Shown: positions 33,561 through 46,100 of the stretch, piece by piece | How positions within the stretch are numbered: position 1 is the stretch's first letter | How the letters are laid out: every line of letters starts with the position of its first letter | Source: Pseudopyrenochaeta lycopersici | Taxonomy: Eukaryota > Ascomycota > Dothideomycetes > Pleosporales > Pseudopyrenochaetaceae | Length of the DNA stretch: 64,000 nt | NCBI GenBank assembly: GCA_003313425.1 | Contig: NHZP01000082.1 | Span: forward strand, 1-64,000 | Direction: 5' to 3' | Program-made: the position numbers and the translations under genes | Notes under the pieces: model-generated | Told to the model about the DNA's origin: nothing | The model's input: only the letters and a program-made list of their open reading frames with translations | Databases searched by the model: none

Positions 33561-33821
33561 GAGATAGATTATCTATACAGCGTATGCGATTGGGACGAGG
33601 ATAGCGAGTTATTAGTATAGGCGGGTAATTTATCGTATATAAGTCTATTAGCTTCATTAACTCCATCAAGCTATCAAGCTATCTATCAAGCCTTAAGTCA
33701 AGCCAGGTTAAAAACACCAGAATCAAGCCTCAAGCCAAGCCTACGACTCCAAAATCAAGCCTCAAGCCGAGCCTTTGGCTCGGCTTGACTTGGCTTGCTT
33801 GTTGGCAACTCTGGTCATTAA

Positions 33822-34248
33822 CAGCTCATCTGACTAGTGCATGACTGTGAATATATGCGCAAGGTTATATCCCATCATATGACGCTTAGAACTCGTATTT
33901 CCAAGTCATCTCGACTTCAACCTTACCCTATAAGGATTAGTGTTTGATTTGGATCGGAATGTTTTCGGATTAAACTGAGGTCTGGTGGACTGGGTCTATA
34001 GGCTTTGGAGCTCCTGAAGCTCAGATGGTTGTACCTGTTTAGGAAGTAAGTTGGCCGTTTCTGGTAAGTGATGGTATGACTCGACGTTTTAAAGGTTGCA
34101 TGCATAGGTAAACCTTAACTAATGGTGCAGATATCATTTTTGCTAGTCAAACAATGCGTAAAAGGCGCGTAACATAAACAGGACCCCAGACTTAGAAATC
34201 TGCAGTGAGCACCTTTGGTCCCATCAACCCTGCAGTATCATCACCACC
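33822..34248. other. spacer, no gene seen
   Basis: Moderately AT-rich, no strong RIP signature, no convincing frame or repeat. Confidence 0.4.
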
Positions 34249-34598
34249 ATGTCTCTGCTTCAGTTATTCAGCGGCGCCACGCTACAGTCAGCCAGTAATG
34301 ATATTGTTCTTTCACCGCCTTCAATTAATCCCCGTTCCACACCCTCCCTGCAGTTAGATCAATGTAAGCTGCAGGGCAAGGTCTATGTGCGATGTTCCTC
34401 GCTGCCAAAGAACCCAAGGGCAACAAAGCAGCGGAGCTCTATTATCTAGAGGTTTGGCGAAGATGTTTAGCTTTAGGCGAATTCAACAAATCAATACTTG
34501 TACCGCTACCTCTGTAAGAAGAGGCGGTGTTAGCAGAGCTCCCATTGTCGATAAAGGTAAATTTAATCTGCATGGATTATCTTCAGCTAAAACACTAG
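34249..34598 (+). pseudogene. small unknown gene remnant, frameshifted
   Basis: ATG 34249 in a good context (caccatg) opens MSLLQLFSGATLQSA and runs to about 34380. One base-frame over, an Ala/Leu/Glu-rich reading continues from about 34389 (AMFLAAKEPKGNKAAELYY, VWRRCLALGEF, LAELPLSIKVNLICMDYLQ) to TAG 34596, broken by one TAA near 34522. The residue mix looks coding. No family recognised. Confidence 0.4.
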
Positions 34599-34599
34599 A

Positions 34600-35243
34600 T
34601 TAATGCTTAAACTAGTGGAAAAATTAGCAATAATTACCCCACCTAAATAACAATAAATGGGCTGAATTTCTCATCCTTAGTCTTCTGGTAGGGCTTCGAC
34701 ATTGTTAAGGAGCCTTTAATCTGATAGATTTTCTACTGCCACAATACCTTCTACCAATTTAATAACAAGTATTTCTAGGGGCTCCTATTCTACATAGCGC
34801 TATAGTTATTAAAGCTCCTTCTAAAAACAGGGCGTACAATTTAAAAGTGGGTGAAGATGCCCTCCTGGCGCGAAAGGAATTACTTAAGAAAGGCCTAAGT
34901 ACAGCCCGCAGTCGTATCTCGAGATTAATGCATGTATAAACATTACTAAGTTATATCTTAATACTTGGTGTGGTATCGCATTTTATAGGTAAATGACGAG
35001 TTGCTATTCTAGCGCTTCAACAGCTAGAAGTCAGTGTGGCCAATGGATGGAACAGATCGTCGATCCAATCCAACGCCACAAAATCTAGGGGTATCCAGTC
35101 TAATCTAAATCTAATCTAGTTTAATCCGTTCAGCCTTAGCTATAGTAGTCTAAGCAGTTAATTAATATGTATTTTAGAAATCTCTATGTCGCTTATAGAA
35201 TAATTTTATTAGAAAATAGTTAAAATAGATTAATCTAAAGTAT
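34600..35243. other. AT-rich spacer, probable 5' end of gypsy A
   Basis: AT-rich, partly RIPped. The 5' LTR of the gypsy element that starts coding at 35244 should lie here but I could not find a matching 3' LTR to define it. Confidence 0.35.
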
Positions 35244-37607
35244 ATGTTACGAACAGGAAGTAAGAAGGCGGCGGTTATGAGGATAAGGGAGGAGGCACGG
35301 ACGACTAACAAAGAGACCGAGCCTCTGAACCAACCAATAACGCCAGGGTTACATAATCCTAGGAAACCCACGCTAAGACAGACTATATCCTATAGGATAG
35401 AGACAAACCTAGAAATCCTAGAGGGGGCCTTATAGAAATCCTATAAGATAATTATATATATAGACTCGTATAATGTAGCCCTATAGCATATTATAATTAA
35501 CTTAAGATAATCTATAAGTATACTACTATCTAATACTTCTACCTTTAACCTACCTAGCACTACACATCTACAGAATACTCTAAAGATACTAACTAGTTAA
35601 CACTAGTTACTTTATATTATAACTACTTAACTAGATCTTTAATATTTTAATTACTCTTAAGATAAGTAGCCTTAGTAAATACGTAGCTACCCCTAACTCT
35701 TTAAATATATCTACTAAGAGTTGTCTAATTAGTAAACCTACTATATTTAGTAGTAACTAATAATACTTTAAAGGATAGTTACTCTAACTTAACCTCTACT
35801 TTTACCTCTATAAGGATATTAATAAAAGTAATAAAGTACCTATTATAATAACTTACCTTACAGGTAAGGTACTAGAGTAGGTTATACTATAATTAGAATA
35901 GTATATAGACTAAGGAATTATTAATACAGAGAATATAGAAATATTTAAAGACTAGGATAAGTTTAAAAAATATATCTAACAGATCTTTAGAATATAGACT
36001 AAGAAAATTATAGTAAAATAATATATACAGGAACTAAAGTAATATAACTCTATCGCTAACTACGCTAATAAGTTTAAATAATACTCTATAATTATTAGAT
36101 AAGATAATAAAGCTCTTAAAAAGATATTCTAATAAGGCCTAAAACTATAGGTTAAAGAAGAACGTATAAGAATAAGATACGTTATTATAAACTTTAATAA
36201 CTTAATTAATAACTATATAAGAATTAATAATAACTTATATAAACTAAACTAAGAACTATAAAGCTATAGAAAAGGAAGAATAAACTATATAGGTAAATAA
36301 AGAGGCTATATTTACTACCTTAGAAATACTTATACTACTAGTTACTATACTTCTAATAAACTAGAACTAATATATCTAAATAACGTTAATAAGAAGTAAG
36401 GAAATAGGAAGGTAGGGAACTAGAAGATAGACGCAGAGAAGTTAAAAGGGAATTACTATAATTATAGGAAGAAAGGATACTTTATAAAGAATTATAGGTA
36501 AAAGAATAAAGTTACTTAACTTAAAGTTAATATAATTAAAAACTTTAATAACACCTAATTTAGAGACTAAGAAGTAGTTACTACACCTAACTATAGTACT
36601 AGACCTTTATTACTACTATAATAAGATAATAACTAGATTATAGAAACCTATGGATAGGTTCCCCTAAATACTTAAGAGATTAACTAGAATAATAAGGCTC
36701 TAGTAGAAGTATATCTAAGAACCTTAGTTAACTAGAACTAACTACTACTTATAGAACGTATTAAGGAAGCACAGGCACTAGATAATAAAATATAGAGAAT
36801 ATAGGGTATACTAGTACTATAGAAAATACATAGTAGGAAATACGTATGCATGTAATACTAAGACTAGAAAATAAAGTGTAAACTCTTAAACTAGAATAAT
36901 ATATATTAGGAATACGTAATAAAGAATATTAAGTGTATTAGATTCTCTATAGAATAAGCTAAGTAGTAAATTAAATAAAAAGCTGTAGCCTAAGTAGAGA
37001 AAGGACAAAAACTCTTCTAATACAACTATAACTAGAGAAACCCTAAACATAGATTACTATTATACTTCTACTATACATACAACTACTATAACTACTACTA
37101 CGCTATTAAGCTATAAGAAGAATACTTTCTAATCCTAAAGAGAGCGTGTAAATAGTAATAGTATAACTACTATTAGGATAATTATATTAACTACTTATAG
37201 GATAAATAAATAATAAATTATTTCCTAGGACATAATAATAAGCACACTATAAATTAAAATATTATTATAAATAAATAATATACTAATAAATTATAGTAGA
37301 CTTATATAAATTTAGGATGTAAGCGAAATAAACTAGAAAAAGAAGTAAATAGTTTTAAAGAGAATTCTTTTTTAGATAGAAACTAAAAACTAAACCTTCT
37401 TATAGTAAGAAGGCCAGAACTAGATAAGAGATTTATCTATAACTAGATAGTACTTAGAAGTAATACTAGGCTATCTAATAAAAGGAAGAGAGTCTCTTCT
37501 AACTTAGAATAAAACTCTAAGGAGAGGAGCTAATAGTACTAATAGATTCTAGATTATAAGTAAACTATATTTCTAAGATAGCTATGTTAAAAGCAGGGCT
37601 ATAACCT
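35244..37607 (+). pseudogene. gypsy A gag and protease start, RIPped
   Basis: Opens with MLRTGSKKAAVMRIREEA. A capsid-like stretch with IADYVNKFKQ-type residues lies near 36050. The zinc knuckle at 36454-36495 keeps CX2CX4HX4C spacing, but every ligand codon is now TAT or TAC (Tyr). The protease reads LIDSR for LIDSG near 37540. Most Gln and Trp are stops. The reading is cut by element B at 37608. Confidence 0.75.
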
Positions 37608-38040
37608 TATAAAGAATCTTAAAAGCTATTAGTAAGGATAGCTAATAAGACTATAAGGTTAGTTCTCTAGGATAGAGTAAAGGACTAGATAGATAGGGTT
37701 TAATACTAAGATAGTAAGAGGGTGCTTCTATAAAGAGTACTAAGGTTTTAAGAATAATTAGTATTACTATTACTATACTATAGAGTATAATATTAAGTTA
37801 AATATACTAAGCTATAAAAGTTTATTATAGTAATCTATATACATAAGGAGTCTTATAAGACTATACTATTCTTAATAAGTCTTATACAGAGACTATATAT
37901 TAGCGTGTGAGATTCCTAAGACTATAAGACTTATAACGAGTTACGTACTTCTTTAGGTGCAGCCTTATGCTTTAGCGTACGTACTAGTCTGTAAGGCTTC
38001 TTAAGGCAGCTGCCCCTTAGTATATTCTTAAGTTATAATA
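37608..38040 (-). repeat. gypsy B 3' LTR (left)
   Basis: 433 bp, more heavily RIPped than its partner, especially in the last 100 bp, where tgg/cca/tga of the partner become tag/cta/taa. Confidence 0.9.
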
Positions 38041-38099
38041 CTATCCCCCTCCTCTAATAACTTATATTCCTATAAGTTAATCTAATATCCTTCTAGGCT

Positions 38100-38650
38100 A
38101 CGTATTATTACTAAAAACGTAGAGATTAAATAAATTATAAAGGTTAGGACGTAATAGTGTCCTATAAGCGATGTGTAGAAAATAACTTAGGTTATTAGAT
38201 ATCCTCTTTATCCTTAAAGTATAGAAACTATAAGAGAGTTGGGGGGCAGGTAGAATGCGTGCCTATTAACTTTCTAGTTCTAGACTTTTTAAAGATTAAT
38301 AAAGAGCTAGCGGATTTAGACTATTAAGACAAAGTAGTAGAAAAGGCTATTAATAAGGATAAGTAGTTAGTATAGGCAGCGTTTAACTGTATTACTGCGG
38401 CGCGCTTAAAGCAGAAACGTTTACGTAAGTAATAAAAGTTACTAAAGAAGAAGGAGGCGAGGTTATTTAATAAGAGTCTTACAGACGTAGAGGATATTAA
38501 ACGCCTTAAGGCGTTAGAGTCCTTAAACTCTAAGTTAGCCTTAGTTAACCTTAGGGCCCCCTTAGGCGCTGCTGTTATAGACTAGTCGCTGTTCTAGGAA
38601 TTAGGACTATTAGAGTCTTCTAGCTAGGTAACCTTAAGATTATAATAAGT
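38100..38650 (+). pseudogene. antisense accessory ORF of gypsy B
   Basis: Plus-strand reading, opposite to B's gag-pol and next to its 3' LTR. It gives GGQVECVPINFLVLDFLK, ELADLDY, ITAARLKQKRLRK, KKKEARLFNKSLTDVED and RAPLGAAVID. A Cys segment followed by a long coiled-coil with a hydrophobic tail resembles accessory proteins I have seen encoded antisense in other fungal gypsy elements. Function unknown. Stops are of RIP type. Confidence 0.6.
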
Positions 38651-41147
38651 CTCTTAGGTTTATTATTTCTTCTTTTTAGCTTCCTCTCTTTTCTAGTACT
38701 CTCTAATTTTCTCTTAGTAGTTTCTTAGGTTTTCTAGTAGTTCCTACGTACTTTCTATACTTAGGTACTCTTTCTATTTAACTAGGTAGCTAAAGCTTAA
38801 TTCTAGGTTATTAACTCTTCTATTTTATTAGTATCCTTAAATCTTCTTAACTTTAAACTTATTTTCTTCCTCTAGGTTATATTAGAATGTTCTTTATAAT
38901 AGCGTAGTAGGGTTAGCTAGTTCTAGCTTTGAGATATAAAAATATAGGTAGATCTTTATATCTAGTAGTAGCTTAAGTATATAATTTATAAGTCTATTTT
39001 ATTCTTTAACTAAAAATAGTCTAACCTTAACATAATTAAGTCTCTTACTTAGTTACTTATTATATAGATTTTTTATAAGTAAGTATGCTTTATTCTACTT
39101 CTTTAGCTAAGGTGCTATTTTTCTTTTCTTATTTTAGTAGGAAATACTATTACGTTATGCTTTCTTAAGGTTTTCTTAGAGTTATTTGTATACTTTCTTT
39201 ATTTCTTTAGCTATTTTTATAGCTACTTTAGCTTTTCTACTAGAATATAACTTTATAAAGAGATTAGAGTGTCTCCTATAGTTAGTAAAGAATAGTATCT
39301 TTCTAGTTAATTCTAATAGTTTATTATTATAGGCTAGTTATGCTATTAGTAGTAATAAGACCTAATTATTTTATAATTAATTACTGTAAATTCTTAGGTA
39401 GGTCTTTATTATTCTGTTTATTCTTTCTGTCTATCTATCTGTTTATAGGTAATAGGCTATTAATAACTTTCTCTTTATTCCTATTGTAGCTATTAATATA
39501 GACTAGAAATTAGATATAAAGAGCTTATTTCTGTTACTTATAATAGACTTAGGTATACTGTAATATTATATTAGTCTGTCTAAGATAACAAACGCTAGTT
39601 ATTCTGTGTTATAGTTATTTTAAAACAGTATTATCTCTACTGCTTTTATAAACCTGCAGACTATATTAAGGATAGCGTTATATTTAATTTCTGTCGCGGA
39701 ATCTTTAGATAGTAGTAACCCTGTTATAAAGTCTATAGAAATGTCTACCTAAGGTTTATTAGGTAGCTCTATAGCTTACATTTCTCTGTAAGGTATATAG
39801 GTACTATATTTATTCTTATAGCAGTCCGCGTATTTTTTAATAAACTATTTAACCTTAACTATTATATTCTTAAAGCTGTAGTGTTACTATATAAGTTCTA
39901 TTATTCTCTTAATTCTAGGGTAACTATATACTAGGTTATTATAGTGTTAATAGATAATTACCTCTTATAATTCTTTAGGTACTTTAGACGTAATTATTAT
40001 AGTATTATTTAATAACTTATTAGGTCTTAGGCTTCTATCTTAGTTTATTTAAAGGATAGTATTACTAATTATTACTTTTATTCCTGCAATGTCTAATCTG
40101 CAGCTGAGAGCATTAGCTCTGCTATTATCCTTTCCTAGCGTGTACACGATCTTAAACTTATATTATCCTAATATTTTAGCCTATCTAACCTGTCTTTAGT
40201 TTATGTCTTTAGTAGTAGTAAAATTAACTAAGTTCTTATAATCTATAAATATTATAAGGTCTAAGCAGCTCTCTGCGTAGATCCGCTAGTAGTTAAGAGC
40301 GTTAATAATTACTATAAGCTCTTTATTATACACGTTATAGCATTCCTTAAAGTCTGTAAATTTTCTAGAGTAGTAGGTAATTAAGTGCTATTTCCTATTA
40401 CGTTCTTACTTTACTATTATACCTAGTATAAGGTCTAAAGTATCTATTTTAAACTATAAGGGTTCTCTTATTTAGAATATAATTAATACTAGTAGTATAA
40501 TATAAGCTTTTTTAAGTATCTAGAATACTTTCTTTTATTTATTTCTTTATTCTTATTTTATCTTTTTCTTTATAAGTTTAGTAAGTAAGATAAATTTTTT
40601 AGAGAAGTTCTTAATAAATTATTAGTTAAAGTTAATAAATCTTATAAATAACTATATATCCTTAACTATTTTAGGTTTAGGCTATTCTTTAACTACTCTT
40701 ATTTTTCCTTTACTTATTATTACTCTATATACACCTACTATATATCTTAAGAATTTAACTTCTTCTTTATAAAACTTATATTTCTTAGGTTTAAGTAGTA
40801 AACTAAATCTTCTTAAGTAAGTAAGAACTATTTTAACGTCCTTAATATATTCCTATAGATTATTAGAGTATATAAGGATATTATTAAGGTATATAATAAT
40901 AAATATATCTAGGTGTTCTCTTAATATATTACTAATAAGTACCTAGTATATAGCTAGTAAGTTAGTAAGACTAAAAAGTATTACTATATACTTATAGTAG
41001 CTGTAGCGTGTTCTAAAACGTAGTCTTCTATTCTTTACTTTTCTTTATATAAATAAAGTTATATACTTCTTTTAAGTCTAATACTATAAAGACTTTTATA
41101 AAGGCTAGTTAATCTTATAGTTCTACTATATTTAGTAAGAGGTATTA
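38650..41147 (-). pseudogene. gypsy B pol, 3' part (RT to integrase), RIPped
   Basis: Minus strand. RT near 40880 reads YLNNILIYSNN, i.e. the YLDD box with both Asp changed to Asn, followed by FSLLLKPKKYKFYKEEVKFL. Integrase and RNase H lie toward 38650 but are too degraded to position. Interrupted at 41148 by element C; the remainder of pol lies right of 49298. Confidence 0.75.
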
Positions 41148-41889
41148 TGTTAGGGACTGTTAGTAGAGGTCGAGGTTAAGTAATAGGGGATAGTATTAAG
41201 ACTAATCCTTAACCTCTACTCTAAGGGAGTAGCTCTTATTTATATACTAGCCCGTCTCTAGTGTAGTCCTAAGCCTTTCTAGGCTCTATCTAGTATAGGT
41301 CTAAGGGCCCTCCGCTAGGTTGTCCCCCGCTAGGTCTAGTATGTTCGTAATAATTACCCTCTCCTTTTTTTAAGGGTTGTCCCTAACCTGTATAGACGTT
41401 ACGCGCACGCTGTTCGCGCTGCCCTAGTCCTAACGCGTCTCTAGTTATTCGCTAGGTAACGTGATATATTTCCTATAGGCGGCTTTTATAGCTTTACCTA
41501 TAAATCTTTTTACGTAAGGTAGCTGCCTTTACAACTATTATATAGTCGCCGTTTCCTAGCTGCCTTAGCGTGTTCCTTTCTTATAACTGCTGTTAGCTAG
41601 GGCCTTACGTGTTTAGCTTATAAAGTTTGCGTGTATAACGCTGTTGCGTAGGTAGGTCGTTATAGCCTGTCCCTACTAGCTGCTTGTTGCCCCTTTATAT
41701 AGTTTGCCCTTTACAGGTAAGTTGCTGGCGAGCTGCTACCTACGACTGCCCTAGTAAGAGGCTGGGTTTTAGAGGGTCTGTAGGCGCAGAGGTGTATAAG
41801 TATACTACTCCCCTTCTCTCTACTACTTATATCTACTTCCTTCTTCTAGGTAATTATACTGCTCTTTAACTTACTTAATAGGTTCCTAA

Positions 41890-43083
41890 ATACTAACTAG
41901 TATAAGTAACGCGCCTCTTCTTAGTTATATCTATAGTTTGCCTAGTAACATGCAGCCGCAGCTATTACTTACTTAGTTTTAGTGCAAGGCTTACATCTCT
42001 ACTCTCTCTATAGTGTCCTGCAGGGACCCTAACAGTATAGTTTAGGGTATATTTCGCACGTTTTACTTAGGCGAAGGCTATTATATCTATAAGAATAACT
42101 TTAGTATGTGTAGCTATTATTCCTCTTAGAAGAAGGGGGTTATATTAAGGTAAGTAACTTGCCCTTACTTCTAGGTTTAGCTGACAAGTCTCCTAGATTA
42201 AACCTTTATTTTAGCGTGCTGTTAATTTACTTAACTAGCTAATTATAGTTGCGAATTATAAAACTAATACAGCCTTATCCTGTCTTTAACCTAGGGATTC
42301 GCTATCTGAGATCTTTGTTGTTAACGATTATGTTGCGCTTACTTAGACGCGTGCTTACAATTATGCTGTAGAGTTACGTTAGGCCTTCTCTACTATATCG
42401 CAGGCCTATAATCGCCTTATTTATTCCTATCCTAGGGGGGAGATTAAGTTAAGAAGGCCTGCTAGGTGTCTTAAGAGTTAAACGTTAAGCGATATAAAGT
42501 AACTTTCTTACTACTTCCTTTAGTAATACATAGCTAATATATACAGTTAGGAATTAGTACGTCTAGTTTAAAGCGCCTAGAAAATATAGTTATAGATAAA
42601 GGTATTAAGCGTAACTTTTAGTCTACTAGGTATTATAGTAACTATAAGCGTTACTAGTACTATTACAGAACTAATATTCCTGCTAAGTCTAACGTTAGTT
42701 TGCTCTTTACCCCTTCGCCTGTTAAGAAGTCTATTTATTTAGGTTTACCTCCTACCTTTAGTAGTTCTGTTAGTAGCTAGGCTTTAGCGCTTAGGATTAT
42801 AGCTACGTTAGGTCCTAAGCAGGATTATAATGCCTTTATATCGCCTTCCTTTTAGCCTTCTATTTCTCCTAGCGCTTAGTCTGCCCGCCCTTAAGCTGCC
42901 TTTATTCTACAGAGTCGCCCTTAAGTCCTGTTCCTATAAATGTGTTTAATAAGGTCTTTTATAGTAGTCCCTCGCCCTTTACTAGTCCTCCTACTAGTAG
43001 TTATGCGTTACGTTATTCTAATTACCTGTGTTAGGCGGATACTAGTTAGCGTAGAGGTAGTAACGTAGAGATAGGGGACTAAA
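41890..43083 (+). pseudogene. antisense ORF of gypsy C
   Basis: Plus strand, opposite to C's pol and next to its 3' LTR. Reading through stops gives NSIVQGIFRTFYLGEGYYIY, NNFSMCSYC, TNTALSCL, DSLSEIFVVNDYVALT, SPVKKSIYLGLPPTFSSS and LRIIATLGPKQDYNAF; a frame change near 42920 continues to PVPINVFNKVF and a stop near 43081. It has a possible CxxC pair, then Ser/Pro-rich sequence. No family recognised. Confidence 0.55.
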
Positions 43084-43199
43084 TAGGTCTAGGGCGTGTT
43101 TCTAGTAGGCTTTATGCAGGGTGTATTAGTTTAGTTTATAAGTATATAGTAATATTATAAATATCTTCCTATTCTCTTCTAAGCTTCTTCTAGGCTAGC

Positions 43200-46100
43200 C
43201 CTGTCGTTATTCTAGTTATCTTCTAAAGGGTGCTTAGGGGTTACGCTCTAGAGATACTAGGTAGTCTTATAGGAGTTTGTTACAGTAGTTAAGATTCTCC
43301 TCTAGCTCCTAGGTCGCCTCTTTGATACTCTAACCTAGCTACTTTACCTTAAGCTTGCGCCCCTCTTATAAGAGTTTCCTTATAATCTAAGATTCTTTCT
43401 ACTTTGTATTAATCTCCTATAGGGGCGTCTACTAGGTCCTAGACAGGGCCTAGTTAGAACCCTCTCTATGTTAGGGGTTCTACCTAGGGCTCTAATAGGG
43501 ATACGTAGAAGATAGGGTAAATTCGCGCTATTAATAGCGGGAGGGCGAGCCTATATACTAGCTTACTAATACGCTCTTTAATATAGAACAGCCCTAGGTG
43601 TCTTACCGCGAACTTCTTTAAGGGTCTTAAGGTTACTATGTTCTTCGCCTGTAACAGCACTAGGTCTCTAACTAGAGAAGTATTAGTTAGACTGTTTTAT
43701 ATTATACTACTTTATATTACTTTACTACGCCTTTTCTAGGCGTGCCCTTACCTCTTCCTATTATTAGTGCTATTTATTTAGTCTATTACTAACTTGCCGC
43801 CTAAGTTCTAGTACTCCTGCGGGACCCTCCTAGGTTAGAGGCGGTTTACGGAGCTAGTAGCTATCAGGGATTCTATTGAATCCCTTTAGGTCTGTCCTAA
43901 ACGCCGCCTTAATAAGGGCTTACGCTGTGTGCTAAGTGGTTTTTTAAGTTATAGGCGTACTCCGCGTAGGGTAGTAGCTCTACCTAGTTATCTTACTAGT
44001 AGTTTATATAGATGCGGAGGTAGGTCTCTAGTTCCTAGTTCTAGTGTTTCAGTTTACCTATCTATTTAGGGGTAGAAAGTAGTACTAAGCCTGTGTTTAA
44101 TTTTAAGGTAGTAACAAATATCTAACTAGAACTAGCTTATAAATACTAACCCTTAATCTAATAGAAGGGTGTCTAGTAGCCCCTGCTTAAGGAAGTATTA
44201 TTTTAGTAGTAACTCTACTACCTACTAGGACGTAATCGTCTTTATTATAGGCAGGTACTAGATATATTTTATAAAGTAATCTACTAGTACTAGTATAGCG
44301 TTGTACTTATTCCTCTTATCGTCTGCTGACTTTAGTAGGTCTGTAATAAAGTCTAGGAAGTAGTGCCTCTATACTATCTTAGGAAGGGGTAGTAGTAATA
44401 ATAGGCCCTAGGGCTTATGTCTCTAGATCTTGTTTAGCTAGCACTGCAGGTACTAGCTAATATACTTCTAGGCATCTTTCCTAAAGTAGGGCTAAAAGTA
44501 TTTTCTTTAGAGGACTTTAGTAGTTTTATCTACCCTATAATACCCTCCTATAAGGTTATTATAGTTCCTTTAGAGTATATTTACGCAGAGTAAAGCGTCC
44601 TTAGGGATCTATACTTTCCTGCTCCTGCGCAGGAGGCCTTAGGGTTAACTTCCTAAGTACTGGCCTCCTTCCTTACTTCGCCTGTGTTCTAACCCGCTAG
44701 CGCTGTAAAGCTAGGACGGGCCTAATCCTGTACTTATACTAGCTAAACGTGTTTAAAGAGGTGTCCTAGAACTTCTAGGGCGTAGGCAGACTCTTCCTGC
44801 GTAGCTACTACTATAAGGTAGTTAGGTGCTATTACTTAGAACCCTAAGCTACGTAAAGGCCCTTTAGTAGCTAGTAAGTATAATAGCTTAGCTTATAAGT
44901 TTCCTTCTGTGCTGGCTTTATCGCCTGTAGTTTAGCTATAGGCAGGGACAGGCGACGTATCGCTAATAACTAACTACTTATTAAGGAATTCCTAGGTAGG
45001 TAGATTCTCTTTTAGGGGTTAACGCGGACTTAGCTAGGTTCTATCCCTAGGAAGGTATAGTTCCTATGCTACCTGCAGGGTAGTTAGAGCTATAGACTCT
45101 TAAGGTGTCTACTATTAAAGCTTTTATTAGAGTGTAGGGAGTATTATACTCTTTAATGCTTAAGGTTCTCTTACTAGGAGTCCTTACGTAAAGTTAGGCC
45201 TTTAAGAGGACCCGTTAGTAGGGTTCTTAGGTCCTAGTTTATACTCTACTTTAAAGTTAAATTCTGCTAGCTCTTTAGCTTATTAGGCCTGCTTAGGAGA
45301 GAGCTCTTTTATTAATATAAAGTATTAGAAGTTGTTATAGTTAGAGAGTACCTAGATTATTATTAGGGTGTGTTAGAGGTAGTGCCTCCACGTCCTAAAT
45401 ACTTCTATAATAGCGCAGAGCTCCTTATTATAGGTGTGCTAATTTAGGGATAGTCTAGAGAACTTCTTACTCTAGAATGTAATAGGCTTCTAGTAACGCT
45501 CTATTACTTACCTAGTTAAGGCTAGTTATAAGAGGATAGTAGCTATTATAAAGTCTAAAGCGTTAGTAAGAACTATTACTAGTTCTACTAGGTTAAAGTG
45601 CTAAAGTATAGGGGCTTCTAAGAACTTTTAACGCAGCGTAAGGAACGCGTTCCTTACGTGGTTAGGCTACGCCTACAGCTAGTACTATCTTGTAGGTCCT
45701 TTGCGACTCTTTGCGGCCTTATTTATAGCCTTGCCTGTAAGAGGCGTACTTAGGTCTGTTACTAGGTTCTAGGTGGTTGTTATATAGTCTACTAACGGAC
45801 GTACTATAGTAGAGTAGTTAAAGATAAATCTTTGATAGAAGTTAGCGAACCTAAGGAACACTTAGATGTCCTTGTAGCCTTAGGGTTCTAGCTACTCTCT
45901 AATAGTCTGTACCCTTATAGGGTCTATTACTACGCCTCCTAGGGTTACTATAAACCTTAGGAATTCTATAGATCTAGTAGAGAAGGTACACTTACTTACC
46001 TTGTAGTATAGGCCCTATTCTATAAGTTAGTCTAAGACCTCCTCTACATAGCTGTTGTAATCTTTCTTATTCTCTAAGTAGATTAGTATGTTATCTAGAT

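Larger units (their letters stand above)
30591..33813 (+). mobile_element. hAT DNA transposon, RIP-degraded
   Basis: 3223-bp element with inverted ends cagacttgccaacaagcaag (left) and its near complement at 33794-33813. It is flanked by a perfect 8-bp duplication gtcattaa (30583-30590 and 33814-33821). It inserted 60 bp after the dehydrogenase stop. The coding strand is plus; nonsense changes are nearly all CAG/TGG to TAG. No longer autonomous. Confidence 0.92.
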
